Source of the DNA: Campylorhamphus procurvoides
Lineage: Eukaryota; Chordata; Aves; Passeriformes; Dendrocolaptidae
NCBI GenBank assembly: GCA_013396655.1
Contig: WBMV01008576.1
Location: 105,800 to 169,799, forward strand
DNA: 64,000 nt
Direction: 5' to 3'
Within the stretch, counting starts at the first letter, position 1. Each line of letters begins with the position of its first letter. This document shows, piece after piece, positions 1 to 13,000 of this stretch. The notes under the pieces were generated by a model. It did no database searches. It had not been told where the DNA came from and saw only the letters and a program-made list of their open reading frames with translations. A program made the position numbers and the translations under genes.

Positions 1-3000
1 TTCTAAAAGTCTAATTTGACACCTAAGAACCCTGTTATCGCTTTGAAATCTGCATTTTCTATGCTAAACTGTTAATAAGTAAGACACTTTGACTAACAAA
101 CACATTGAGCTTAGTGAAATTTTCATGCATTTTTAGTCATCTACAAAACCAAAGATTTGGTGTAGGTGGTCTGCTTGCTGTTTGACTTTTCTGATTGTTG
201 GCATGCTGTATCTGCTGAATTCTCAGCACGTAGGATAACAAGGCTTATGCAATGATGCCTTCTGTGTCATCATCTCCCTTTAATTTTTGCTTCCGTGTAA
301 CTTTTAAACTCAAGCTCTTTCCAGACAAATTTTACAGGGGGACTGATCCCACAGATGCGTGTTTCCTATAACTGGTGTTTTAATCAACAAACACTGTGGT
401 AGAAGAGAAGTAGGGAAAGACAATAGTATGAGGTTTGCTTGTCCTGAACAGCAGATAATCCACATGAAAGGCTAAATATATGAATTTTTTAACCATGGGA
501 AAAGTTTCAGTAGGGTGGGAAAACAATTTTTACTAAAGACGGCAAGCTTGAGAGACAGACCCACTGAAAACCACACAATAGTAATTCCTCTGATTATGGA
601 AGCATAAAAAAGAACCAAATAGTTCCTTATTCTTAAGAAATGTGGGGAAGCTGTTCCTTTAAGGCATGCTTCCAGGCAGTTATTTCATCCTGTGAGCAAC
701 TAATGATAAAAATGTCTGTTGCGTAGGATCTAACACATAAATGTGATTCTGTGTTGAAAGCTTCTGAAGTTAAACTGACATCACATTTGTTAATTTTCTC
801 TTTATATACCAAGTGCCACAGTAGCCGTGGTTAGCAGGAAAATGAACATTTACAGACCAGAAGATTATAGTTGCCGAAGGATAAACTGGATTTGACTTCA
901 TTAGTGCACAAATGATAAGTTTGTGAGGAGTTATTATAGCATTAATCAAGTTGATGGATTGGAAATATGACAGAACTGAAGCAGCGTGTAATATTAGTGC
1001 CTATTATTCTACAAATTATGTCTTCACCTACATTCATGAGGCAAGAGTCATTGCTGTACATTAAAGATGTTACACACTTTCTCCTCTTTTGGAGGCATGT
1101 GACAACCCTTCAGCGATTCCTCCTCCTCTCTTCCCCGATGGGGCTCTGGTCTCCCTTAGCTGCATGTTTTCACCTTACAACTAATTGAAGGTGGCATGGG
1201 AGCTGATACTTGAATTTAGCTTGTACCTTATGAACCTGGACCTCTCAAGTAGCAGTGTGTATTTAAACTTCTTGCTCCATCAGAAAAAAATTATTTCATA
1301 CTCTTAAACATCTTGGAAGAAGGAGAATGAGTAGAAATTGGAAGGTATGGGAAGTGAATGGATACTTAATTATTTGATTTCCAGAGGATGGGACAGGCTT
1401 TGTGTTTGTATCCCTGGTATCCCTGAATACGATGCAGTATGATAATGCACGCTACAGAGGGGTTTTTTTTCCTAAGATACGAGTAATAATACATGAATCT
1501 TAATGTGAAATTGATTGTTTTGAAATCAACTCTGTATAGTGATAGCAAAATCAGTTATCTTGGATCTGCTCTGCTTCCAAAGAACTGAAGGCTTTGGTTC
1601 AAGGCTCATGGGCATGTGTCTACCTCATCCAGACCTGGTCAAAATTGTGACTTCCCTCTGGAAACTGTCAGGTGCCAAGTGCAGGGGGTATTATTAATTA
1701 ATTGTCTTAGAATTTCTCAAGTTTGGAGTTTAAGGCATGCTGATAACAAAGGCTCAGATTTTTTGTGTGGCTATTTTTCCTAATTTCATTTACTTGTCAA
1801 AAACATATATTAATACACAATATTAGTACACAGCTAAACTGTGAATGAATTTGAACTAGCTTTGTCCTTCCCTCAAGTTGGATGTGTTCTGTGTACTAAG
1901 GCCATGGGTTAAAGACTTGGTATCATGACTAATTAAATTAGGGTCAGCAGATAGAGTTCATGAAATGTATATGTGATCAGTAGATTGTGGAAGTAAGATT
2001 TAAGCTGATAAGGGCAGACAAGGCACAAACAATATTCTTCTTGTGTTTTAGTTTGTAGCATGAGTATGGCATGCCTTAGCAGCAGTGTAGTTTTGGATTC
2101 TGTGTGCCAAAAAGATGTTGTGTGTGTATATTTACGTCTGTATCATTATGGATGCATATAGCTTAGTACCAAAATCAGACTGGAATTAGTGTCAGAATTT
2201 CTTGAAATATACATATCTCTTTTGTTGGAAAATGAAAAGTCTGCTTGATTTTTGTGGTTCTGCAATATTTCAGCCACATGCTTGTGTAAAAGGTAGGCTA
2301 CTTCCAGTTTGGGCTGGAATCCAAGAATTAGTTATATATCTGTCATTTCAGTCAGAAGAGGATCAGGGAAAAAGTTTCAGTAGAAATGAACCTAGGCAAT
2401 TGAAGCTCTCTGTACCATTTGGGGCATGTAAAAAGGATGTTTTCACTGTTTGGCTGGTGTATTTACAAGATTAACATACCTTTGTGACTTAGTTACCTCT
2501 GTAAGTATCTCAGAGTCCAGCACTGATAAGTTTGCTAAAATATACTACTAACATTCTTAATTTCTTCATTCTGTTTGCTCCTGCAAGACTTCAGTGGACA
2601 TGAAGAAATGTATGTTAGATAAATTATTTTAAATGGTTCAGGTTGTACTACCACAGAACTATCTTAGTCTCATTTTATTTAAAGATGTAAATGTACTTCC
2701 ACCTCAAGAATTTTTACTCCAGGGCAAAGCTGTAATGGAGGGGTGTAAAACCAATAGCTGCTACAATAAAACATAAAACATTTTTTCATGACACTTAAAT
2801 GTGATTAATTGCCTTCTCATGCCCATGCAAGTATAGGTCTGATAGACTCTGTGCCTTAATGTTAGAGGCAGTGACCTTCACAAAACTGTGTACAGTGTTT
2901 TAAGCTTTATATTCTATGTGACTTCCATAAAAGTTAATACTTCATGAATATCCAAAGGAATGATAGCTAGAAAATTGGGCATTTTCTTTCTTTGAATTCT

Positions 3001-4011
3001 AAAGGCAGAAACGCAAAGAATGACCTTACTGAAGCCTGTGACTTGCTTGAATCACGCATAGATATTTATAGACATTATTACTTAAAAAAAAAATTACATG
3101 ATTAAAGCATTAATTTTGTTTACAAACAGCTATTTTTGGTAGAATGCAAAGTTTGAACTGGTATTTAAAAATAGGTTTTTAATCAGACATTATCAAGGAA
3201 TGTAATGGGACAAAACAATGATGAACTGTTACCTTAATGCTAGCATTAACAGTAAATTGGTACTGATTATTATTTTTGCCTTCCCATAAACTCAAGTGAT
3301 GTATGATTGATTACATGCAATGGTTCTCAACTGATAGCTGTGATTGTCTTTTATTTCCTTGCCTCATTTTCTTTTTTAACAACTGCTTGAGTAACTGATG
3401 ATGCAGTCTTTTGACATGCCCATTTTGGGGCTGAGCATACATAACTTAAAGCAATGGTCATCCTGGTGGATACATTTCTGGCATGCCTAAGAATTTGGCT
3501 TTGTGGGTATAATATAGGAGCCGTGAGTACATAGCTGTAAAAGAAAGCTTTTCCCCAAAGCATTCTTCACACTTGGTTTGGAGGTTTGTGCCCCTCTCCT
3601 CTGTGTCTTGTTCTGTTCTCTCCAGAATTCTTTGTTTAGTATCTTACTAAATAGTTGCTCTTGGGAGTGGTCAGAATTAGAATGGAAATGTGCGCAAGGA
3701 TGTCCTTGTGTGGAGGGAAACCGCTGCTTTAGCTGCTTCAGAATTGCAAGACCGTTCTGTAATGTAGGTTGAACTTTAGCTCTGCTTGTAACATTATATT
3801 TTGGGATTTTGTGCTCTGTGATATTCCCTCTGTGAGCAGGAGGGAAGTACAGGGGAAGAGAGTGACAGTGGGACTTTTTTAGGGCAGGTTTAAATCTTGT
3901 ATCAGCATCTTTGCAGTTTAAGTTCCTGTTCTAGGTAATGTTCATGTTCAGTTAACATTTGCTAGCACATTGTTGTTTGGCTTGCTTAATTAATTTCTCT
4001 TCTTTCCGCAG
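1..4011 (+). other. MTX2: MTX2 first intron (partial, 3' part)
   Basis: This runs up to the acceptor TCTTTCCGCAG that ends at 4011. No exon-like block with metaxin similarity occurs here. There is also no CpG-rich promoter sequence, so exon 1 and the promoter must lie further left. I see no recognisable transposon. The notable part is an AT-rich stretch at about 3050-3330 with homeodomain-like motifs and a 16-bp palindrome (separate entry). Confidence 0.85.
3050..3330. promoter_or_regulatory. Candidate intronic homeodomain-binding element
   Basis: This AT-rich segment has a perfect 16-bp palindrome at 3234-3249, TTAATGCTAGCATTAA, with two inverted TAAT cores six bases apart. It also has TGATTGAT at 3304-3311, which matches the PBX-HOX composite type, and TGTTTAC (forkhead type) near 3118. 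The motifs are visible. Enhancer function is inference only. Such motifs are short and can arise by chance in AT-rich DNA. Confidence 0.25.
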
Positions 4012-4059
4012 CCGCAGAGCCTTGGCCTGAAAATGCTGCGTTGTATCAGCAACTGAAGG
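4012..4059 (+). CDS. MTX2: MTX2 coding exon 2 (first visible), 48 nt
   Basis: The exon starts after CCGCAG and ends before GTGGGT. It enters in phase 1 (two bases complete an Ala codon begun in the missing exon), reads [15 protein letters not shown], and leaves one base (g) that completes Asp with the next exon. The AEPWPEN motif near the N terminus is characteristic of metaxin 2. Confidence 0.96.
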
Positions 4060-7000
4060 GTGGGTACACTGGTTTTGGCAATTAATAATTACTTTATTTT
4101 TAGAAAACACATTAAATATGCACTAAGATAATTAACTGCACGGAAGCACAGAAACTGTTAAAAGAGTCCATTGTGTTGTTTGTCTGGTCAGAGGTTTTAG
4201 CTATGCTTGCATCTGCCAATATAAACCAGCTATTCGTGGCCTATAAGGTCCTTGGTTTATTATTGACTCATTATATTGGCTGCTGTAGGCAGTGTAAAAT
4301 GATGTGGTTGCAGGCACAGTTGGCAGATTTACTGCACCAATAGCTGAGGCAGCAGATTTTTGAAGTCTTGTGGTAAAGTGGGCTCTCAGTAAAAAGGAAC
4401 TGTTAAAATGTATAGGCTAGGATGGTTCAGGCTCCCTTTAGCAGCTCTTCATATATCATCAGATCACATTATGGCCCCCATTTGGGGCTCAGCAGCCTGC
4501 TACAGTTGTCAGAAGACTGCAAAGTAATGAAGACTAATAGGTAGCAGCCCTAGTCTTCTAAGCATGGAATTTTTATTGCAGTGAACTTGTCATCTTTCTT
4601 TTGTGTGACAGACCTAGACACAGTGTGCAATATTAACTGCAAGCTGCCTTTATAGGTTTCTGAATACTTTTACTTTTTAGCCAGAGGAGGTATGAAGATG
4701 CGGCTTTATTTAACTTTGATTAGAAGAAGAGTAATTGGCATAAAAATCAAGCATTTGGTTTTTTAGTTATGAGCATTTTTTATTGTACATTGGTGGTAAT
4801 ATATGATAAGTGCAATTGCATTTGCAGGAGAAAAAATCCTGGTTTTTTTTTTCTCTTTTTAATATTCGTATCACAGATTTTGTAGTCCAGCTGTATAATA
4901 ATTATACGTGTGCTCCTTGTTTTATCTGTAAGAAATGCAACCCAGAATGGTTTTCAGTTACAGGTCAGTAGCTAAATGAGCACTGTTTTTTTGTAATTGT
5001 GTGGTTTTTTTCTTTCAACAGATGAACAAATTTTGCTTTCTGATAATGCATCTTCCCTTGCTGTTCAGGTAAAATGTCATACTTTCTAAACTAAAGATGT
5101 TAATTCCATTTTAATTTGTTAAATTATTATCTAGCTAAAGTAACTGCATTTAGCTAAATTATTTGTCTAAGAATTATTTCTGCCAAAATCAGTGTCTTAT
5201 TACTTGCATTTGATTTGCTTTATATTGTCATTGGAGTGTCAGAGCCTAAAGGACTTGAGGATTTTGAAAGTCCTATGTAAAGTGCTTCTGCTTCTACTCC
5301 TGTTTATACTGGTCTATATCTGTACAGTATCTGCTTGTCTATCTGCTCTGGGAACTCTGCATGATTCATACCTTTTGTTACCTGGTATGCATATTTGTCT
5401 TGTAACGTTTTGCATGATGTTAGCCAGTTATTTAATTCTCAAAGCTAATACTGCCCCAAAGTGAAGGCATATTTGCTTCATGCTGTGGTCATCACATCTC
5501 CGTATGTCTCTGATGGTTTTTTTCAATTTCATCATGCATACAGACTTGAGATCCAATGTGGTTTTTAGAAATAGTCCATATAATTGACAAACTTGCACCT
5601 TTAATTGACTTAATAGCACCTCTGTGGCTGTGAAGTCTGTGTAATCTCCATTAACCTGTTAGGTTCAGTAACCCCAAATCTCAAGGGGACGTTTTCCCCA
5701 TTAGTAGAGAAGGCCCGGCTGTCAGAAGTGGTAAGGAGTAGCATGTCTGTAAGGTACCTGTTCTTCAAAGCAACTTTGCTGCTGTTTTGCTTAGCAGAGA
5801 GTTGCACTGCCCTAATGCTTCTTGCTTTTTGTGGGTGGTCAGAGAAACTTAAGCAAGCGGCCTTTGAGGGCTGTCCAAAAAGGTCACATGTCACTTAGCC
5901 AAAGTAGGACACTTGGAGGCTATAATTGACATTACTGGTAAAAAAGGTTAGGATCATTTGATTATGGTAACTACTTCCAGGATCTCTTAACTCTTTTTCC
6001 TTCCAGTCTGGCAATCTGGGAAATACATCTAAGAGTGAATTCTATCACAGGAAGATCTTTGCTGGAAAGAGGAGTCATCTTTGATACACCTCATAAATGG
6101 GGCAGTGTTTGTTTGTTTGGGCAGTGTGCTTTATGTTGTGCCTCACAGTAATGCAAATAAGCGTTTTGTTCCTCACTTGATCTCACTGTCCTTTTTACTC
6201 CAGCAACTGTATTTTTTGTGGTTATCATGAATTTTCTTACTGTCTAACAATACATGTATGTGTGGCTTGTATTTAAAACGCATAAATCCCCCCAACCCAC
6301 TGACAAAATAACCCTAAAATTTCCTTTTCTAATGCATCATTTTGCTTTACTATTTCCTATCCATTGTTATCCTACGTATGTCACTTAGATGATAAATTAA
6401 CTATAATATATTAAAAAAGCTTGTTTTTCTTCAATATTCTCTAGCTGGACAGCTGATAGTAGCCATGACTATAAATATGACTTTGGTAGATATCTGATCT
6501 TCAACTTTATAGAACAATTTTGTATTGGGGAATTGTATAAATTTTTAAGTATTTGTGTAACGTGGTTGTGACTGTGAAAGAATAACTGTCCTTGGTTTCT
6601 TTGATCTGTTTTGAAATGGTACTAGAATATGTAGTTATATATTGCTGGCTTAATGATTAGAAAGTTTTAAATATGTTGGTGTGTTTTGCATAAGGAAATT
6701 GATGAGTTCCACTCTTTCAGAATTTACCTTTTATTTTGATGAGAGCCTCTTTATCTTTTTACTGGATATCTTTTTGTTGGTGGGGTTTTTTTGGGTGAAG
6801 GGGGGAGGAGTGGTGGGAATTGGTGTGTTTGTGTACTTCTGAGGAAAAATTTGGAGTGACGCATAGGAGGCAAAATAGGAGCTGGTACCTGAGACTTTTT
6901 TCTCTATTACTGCCATTGTGCATTTGGGGCACATGAATATCATCAGAGCAGATAAGAAGCTTGTTCGTGACTTGTTGAACTTCTGTGTGGTGAAAATGTA

Positions 7001-10000
7001 TCAGAAGTTTGAGTCTCTCTGATTAAAAGAGTGTGTGGAGTCAGTCACCATCGATTCTTTAAGAAACAGGGTTCACCAAACGACTCTGAATGTGCTGCAA
7101 CCAACCTTTCAGGTATTTCTTAAAATCACCGTGTAGCACCTTTTCATAACGCTGCTCTGGGATAGGTCTCAGAGGGATATATATGCAGACATCTGTATAT
7201 AAAATAATGAATACAATCCAATGCCATAGTAAGGAACTGGTCAGAGTAAAACTTGACTGTTTCAAAGTTGCCACCCTGAAATACATATGGCATTTCATGT
7301 ACCTCTTGTCAGCAGAACAGAGCAAACAGACAGCAGAGCAAGCTACCCTCAGTGTAAGTGTAATTAATGAGTAGTGAGAGCTGCAAGCTGAACGTGGGAA
7401 GTTGGTTGAGTCTTGCTGTTTTAATAATGATTGGACTTACAACTTCTCACTGTGCAGTAAAATCTGGACTCCTAGTGTCAGATAAGATAGGGGAGAAGAG
7501 TCTTCTGGGAATTGCTAAGTAACTGTGCTGGTGCCTTTATTAGTTAAAAAACAAACACAAAAATCTCTCTCAACTTAGGGAACTTGATTCTGGTAGGGTT
7601 GTTTATTTTATTTTTCGCTTGTTTGCTTTTTAATTCCTCTTCTGACCATTCTTTATTTTGGAAACAGACTAATTTAGCAATTTCTTTGTCTTTTACTGGG
7701 TTCAGATTCTTTATATTTGCTGAAAATGCAACATAATTTCAAGTGAACTAGTGCATTATCTCTGGTACCTCTTGGTGTTTGCACTCCTTGTTTGTTAACT
7801 TGGAGTAGTGTATTATACAGCCCTGTTGAAAGTGAAGTCCACTTGATCGTGGGCTGCAAAATCTTGATATTGAATGAAATGTTATTGTCACTGCAAATGC
7901 ATTAAAATCAAGGAAAAATACGAGGCAGTAATGATTATCCAGCAATTGGAAAGAAAATATTTGTACATAGAATGAAGGCTCTTCTTGTGAGACATTCAGC
8001 TCTCTTACCATCAAAGTTAATGAAAACACATACACCTGGTGAGTAACATGAGTCATGGTTAGAACCATTCTATTGTACAGTTTCCATTATAGAGCATTCC
8101 TACTTATCAGGCTTCTCATAGTAAAAAAAGACACCAAAACCAATGCATGAATACACAACTGTATTTCAGTAACTAAATAATTCCACAACTTCAAAGAGGG
8201 AAGAATGAAGTTTTAAATGGATTAAAACTGAACTGTCATATTTCAGTCTGAAGCTGAGTGCCTATCCAGGCTCTGTCTCCTTATTGATGCTTGGTGCAGG
8301 TAAAGTCATTTTGTTCAGTGCCTGGATGGAAGCAGTGGGGCTCAGTAGGAGGGAGGGGGTTAATACAGCTGCACTGTGCCAGGCCTTTTGCCTCAAATGG
8401 CAGCTCAGAGCATCTCTTTGCACTGTTCCAACTTGTCAGGAGGAGGAATGTAGATGTTGACACCGCCTCTTTTATTAACAGGTTTTTCTTTATGCAGAAA
8501 ATCTCATAGCCTTGCTCAAAAGGTTGTCTAAAATGTTCAGGATTCTGGAAATTCTCATAACTGGCCTGAGGTTATAGAGCCTGCAGCTCATTATGCTAAG
8601 ATATGTATTAATTGCTTGTGCAATTGATGTTCTTTTAAGTGGTCTTAATATATTCTAGGGAAGTGCTTTTACAATTGTCTGTTCTTGGTCCTGAATGACA
8701 GAAGGATGTTTGGGCAATTGAAAATTGTGTTACACAGACCAATTGCTTGTTTACTTTAACAAGTAATCAAATAAATGTGTAAATCACACATGATTAATTC
8801 CCTTTGACAGATTTGTGATTTTTTTTTCTCTGTGTGTGTATGAATTGTGGTTTGGTTTTTCTCTAGACAAAACATTAGCAGAAATTTGAACTTGTTGCTG
8901 AGGCTTAAACAAAGGCTTAGTACTGAAATGAAAATCTGCCAATCCTTTTTTTAAAAAGAGAATAAAATCTGAAATTCTTTATGATGAGAAATGCAGTATC
9001 AACATAATCAATCTAGCAGCATTGTGTTGTTGCTGAAAACATTCCTGAATCCCAAGCTATATAGGTACTGTTTGTGAGTGAAACATCTTTCATATAGTTC
9101 TAAGATGAAATTACCTCTGAATGAATAGAGTCTTCATTTATCTTCAGAACCTCTGTGCTACCAGTGAATTCACACTTTCCACATTCTACAACAAGAATTA
9201 CATTATGCCATTAGAGCAGTGCCATGCTGCAGTGTAAAATAGATTGTTTTGGAGAATGAACGTGGCTTTGCTATAAATTACCTTCACAGGTACAGAGGAA
9301 TTTGTTATTTTGTTTAAAATAGTCACAAATATAATTAAGCTCTTAATTTATGTTAAACTACACATGTGGCCATTACCATAACTGGATTAGGAATTTAATC
9401 TGTCACTCAAGGAATGATACTGAACAGTTTTCATTTATAACCTTAGACACACTATTTCAGTTACAGGGTCTGCAGCTGTTTGATATGAAAACTGAATTAT
9501 TCTGTAGATTTGTTCATGGTTTTTAATTTTAAAATGTGTTCCTGCAATAAAGTAGAGAATAACTCTATAGTTGTCATCACATACTATCCTTTGTATGCTC
9601 ATGAAATAATGTAAAAATGAAAACATAAAGCGCTTTTCACTCTTCCTTCGTAACAGTATTGTGTGAGTGCCTTTGGAAGTGCTGCTGAATAAGAGATGGC
9701 TTGGAATGACTCGTTCTTTATTAAAAACTAATCATGAATATATCTTCTTCAAATGAAGTCTGGACTGTGCCATCCGAAAATAGTGTTCTTCATGTGGGAA
9801 CATAAGTTGTGAACTATTTGAGTCTTGGCATAAGTAATTTCATTCTTGCCTCTGATCTCAGAAACTGCAGTCTGGATATGATTTACATGAAGTTGTAACT
9901 CATTTTAATGAGTATATGTGTTTGCTCATATGTGTTTTTCTGAGAGGGGAAGAGGAGAGCGTTGTGATGGATCTCTGTTATGGTGATTCACTGCCCAGTG

Positions 10001-13000
10001 TGTGTTGTGTGTCCAGCTGACAGTGTCCAAACAGCCCTTCCTTAGCTGGGCACAGCAAAGAGAAGGGAGAGCAATAGTAAAAATCAGAGCTAAAACAATT
10101 AACTGTAGGAATAAATACAAAACCCCTCCCTCCCTCTCTTATTCCTTGCCACTGTTTTTCATGCAGTCACTTTCTATCCATGTCATCATAGGAAGGCACA
10201 ATGGATCCCTTTCTTGCATTGTTTCAAGGGCGGCAGCAGCAGCGGAGGTGAGAATGTCAGTTGTGTGAGAAGAGGAGGAAGGGGAGGGTGGGCTGAGCTG
10301 TCCCATGTCTGCTTATGGTTTCTGGACTCTGGGCTTTTGAACTGTGCCAAATCAGCACAACGGTGATTACTTCGATTATTTTTTTAGATAATTGAAATCC
10401 AACGTACCACCTATGTTTTGAATTTTAAATTGGGTGGGCTATAAGAAAAAACAAGCCTTACATTGATTGTGTCCTTTAAGCAAAGCTGTTGTACATGTAC
10501 TCCGTAATTCTGGCAGGAGGTGTCACCTGCCAGGATTGAAATGAATGATAGGCATAAGATTGTTGATTAATTTTGTAACAAGTGTCACCTCAAAGCTTCC
10601 TATCAGCCCTTTTCACATAGCTACTGATGCTTCATTCTCTCCCAGCAAAAAGAGGAAATTGCTTGTTTCACCTGCCTTTGAAAACAGAGTGGCTCATTCT
10701 GCTCCCTGTGAGTAGAAGACCATGTAGTACAAACCACCAAACTGTGTGGATAAATGTGCAGGAAAGCAGGAAGGGCACTTGAGAGACTTATATATATTTT
10801 TCTTCAGTTGTCGCACAACTCTTTCTTCCCTAGTCTATAAGAGTATATATTGGGAGGGTAGGGAAGGACAGGCATAATTCATCCAGTGGCACCTTTTTTC
10901 CTCCCTCTCCTCATGGATGTGCAGCAATCCCTCCACCTCTCTGTCTACACAAGATCTCCCATTAAAAACAAGGTGCACAGGGGCAGTAGCAACTCTGTAG
11001 ACTCAATGCCTTCAGTCTGTAAGAAGAGAGGTATCATTGTTAAAAATATATTTTTCATATATCTTCCTGCCCTTTCCATGTGCCAGGAGAGTAGGTAACG
11101 CTGCAGGTAGAGAGACTGGAAGAGTGTGAGAGAGGAGACTGTTAGCCTGCAGGAAAGAGAGGCAAAGAGCATGCGTGGGAGATGCCATCAGATCATATTA
11201 AGCCAAATCTTTATTTTTTAATGCCTTTAAGAAAGGACGTACTTTGTTCCAGAAATAACTTAGAGTAAGTGTTTGTAGCAGACATATTAACCATAAGCTA
11301 CCAAACTGGACAGTTTTCCAGGCATCTGCTTCAGCCATTGACCAATGTCAGTACTGCACAAGAAGTCTGGCCCCAGTTTCAAAAATTACCAAAATGCAGA
11401 TGGTCAGTGGAATGTACGGATAAAGAAGGCACTCTTGCTGATGCCAGGGAAACAAACTCAGTTCTTCCCAGCTTGAGATTTCATCATTCTTCTTTTATGC
11501 TGCATTAAATAGTATGAGCCATGAAATTACTCATTCCTTTTAAAAGCCTGCACATTTTCATTTGATGTCCCTCAGTTGTAGTGGATTCTGTATATTTGTG
11601 CTTGAAGAAGTTTTCTTTATTTGTGTAAAGTCTGCTGGGCAGGCATCTCTTGATCTTCTGTAATGTGGGCAAAGGTAAATAAGTGTTAATCCCTCCTCTT
11701 TATGAACTGATCCAAATAGTTAACTCTTTGGATAGGTATTAAGCATGAAAAAACCCCAGTTTATCCTTTCTAACAGGAATTCAGTTCTTTATCCCTGCTT
11801 AGAACTTGTTTGGAAGAGTTTAAAGTATCAATGATGAACTTTTTCAGTGAACATCTTTACAATTACTTTGAGCCAGAAAACTTTAGATGAAGTAACATGT
11901 AGGAGTTTTACTACAGACATGAGAACTCATTTTTTTTCTCCTCTTCAGAAGAATTGCAGCTGCTCTAGTATTATCGCATGAAAATCCTAGGTGCTGGAGG
12001 AGATCTAGACTGTAGCCTATAAGTCACTCTCTTCATTCTTTGGTAGTACACTTTTTTTATTTTTTTCCAGAGGAGAGAAGAGCAGGAAATTTAAGGCTTT
12101 CTTTTTGGAATTTCAAGCATCTTTGCAAGGTATGACAGGCTGTGCTCAGTGAAGTATCTTGTTTCTAGTTTTGCTCTTACTGTCTTGCTTACCATTTTTA
12201 GGTGAATTTTCATAAGGATGTGATTAGCTGACTTATGTGTCACTTGGAATTCATTGGCCCTTTTCAGTCCTTTTTTAGGTTTATCAGCCAAATTTATGAT
12301 GCTAACAATAATCTCTGATGTACTAGAAGGAGCCTGGGCCCTTGATCTTTCAGACTGCTCAGTTTTTGATACTGTGTCTTTGAAGGGGTGTTGATATCTC
12401 TATAAATCTCAGCAGAACTGCACTGGGGTGGTTTTAGCCTTCAATCTCTTGTCCGTCACTTCAAAAGCACTCAGAGGAGCTGAGCACACTCCCATTCCCT
12501 AATGGTTTCTCTCACAAGAAAAGCGGGGGTTTACTTTTCTGCTCAGATTATGTATGTGAGGTATCCAAAGGGAACTGAGGTGCTCTGAGCTGAAATAATC
12601 AACATTTCATGGCGTCTTTTATCAGAGTTGGAAGCCATGGCTATCTGATACCATCTGCACACCAAATATGCTGGTTCTTGATGTTCTACATGAGTGGCCA
12701 AAAAGGGAACAAATCCTCCCTTGATCACTGGGCTTAAGCATTAAATGAGATAAAGACACAAAAATGGCTGCTTTGTCCTATGTTGTCTTTGTAGGATTTC
12801 TTTGATCTGTGCCAATTTAAAATATTTTGGTAATAGTTCATGCCACTTAGTGTCTAAAATCTAGTTTATCTAGTTGGATACATCAGAAAAAAGTTCAAGG
12901 TTTTGTGTCAGTGGATATTTATAAGAATGAACTGGTCATGATCCTTGTCCATGTTTTTTTCTAAAAGAAACTTAATTTCCTTAAATATGGAATGCATTCA

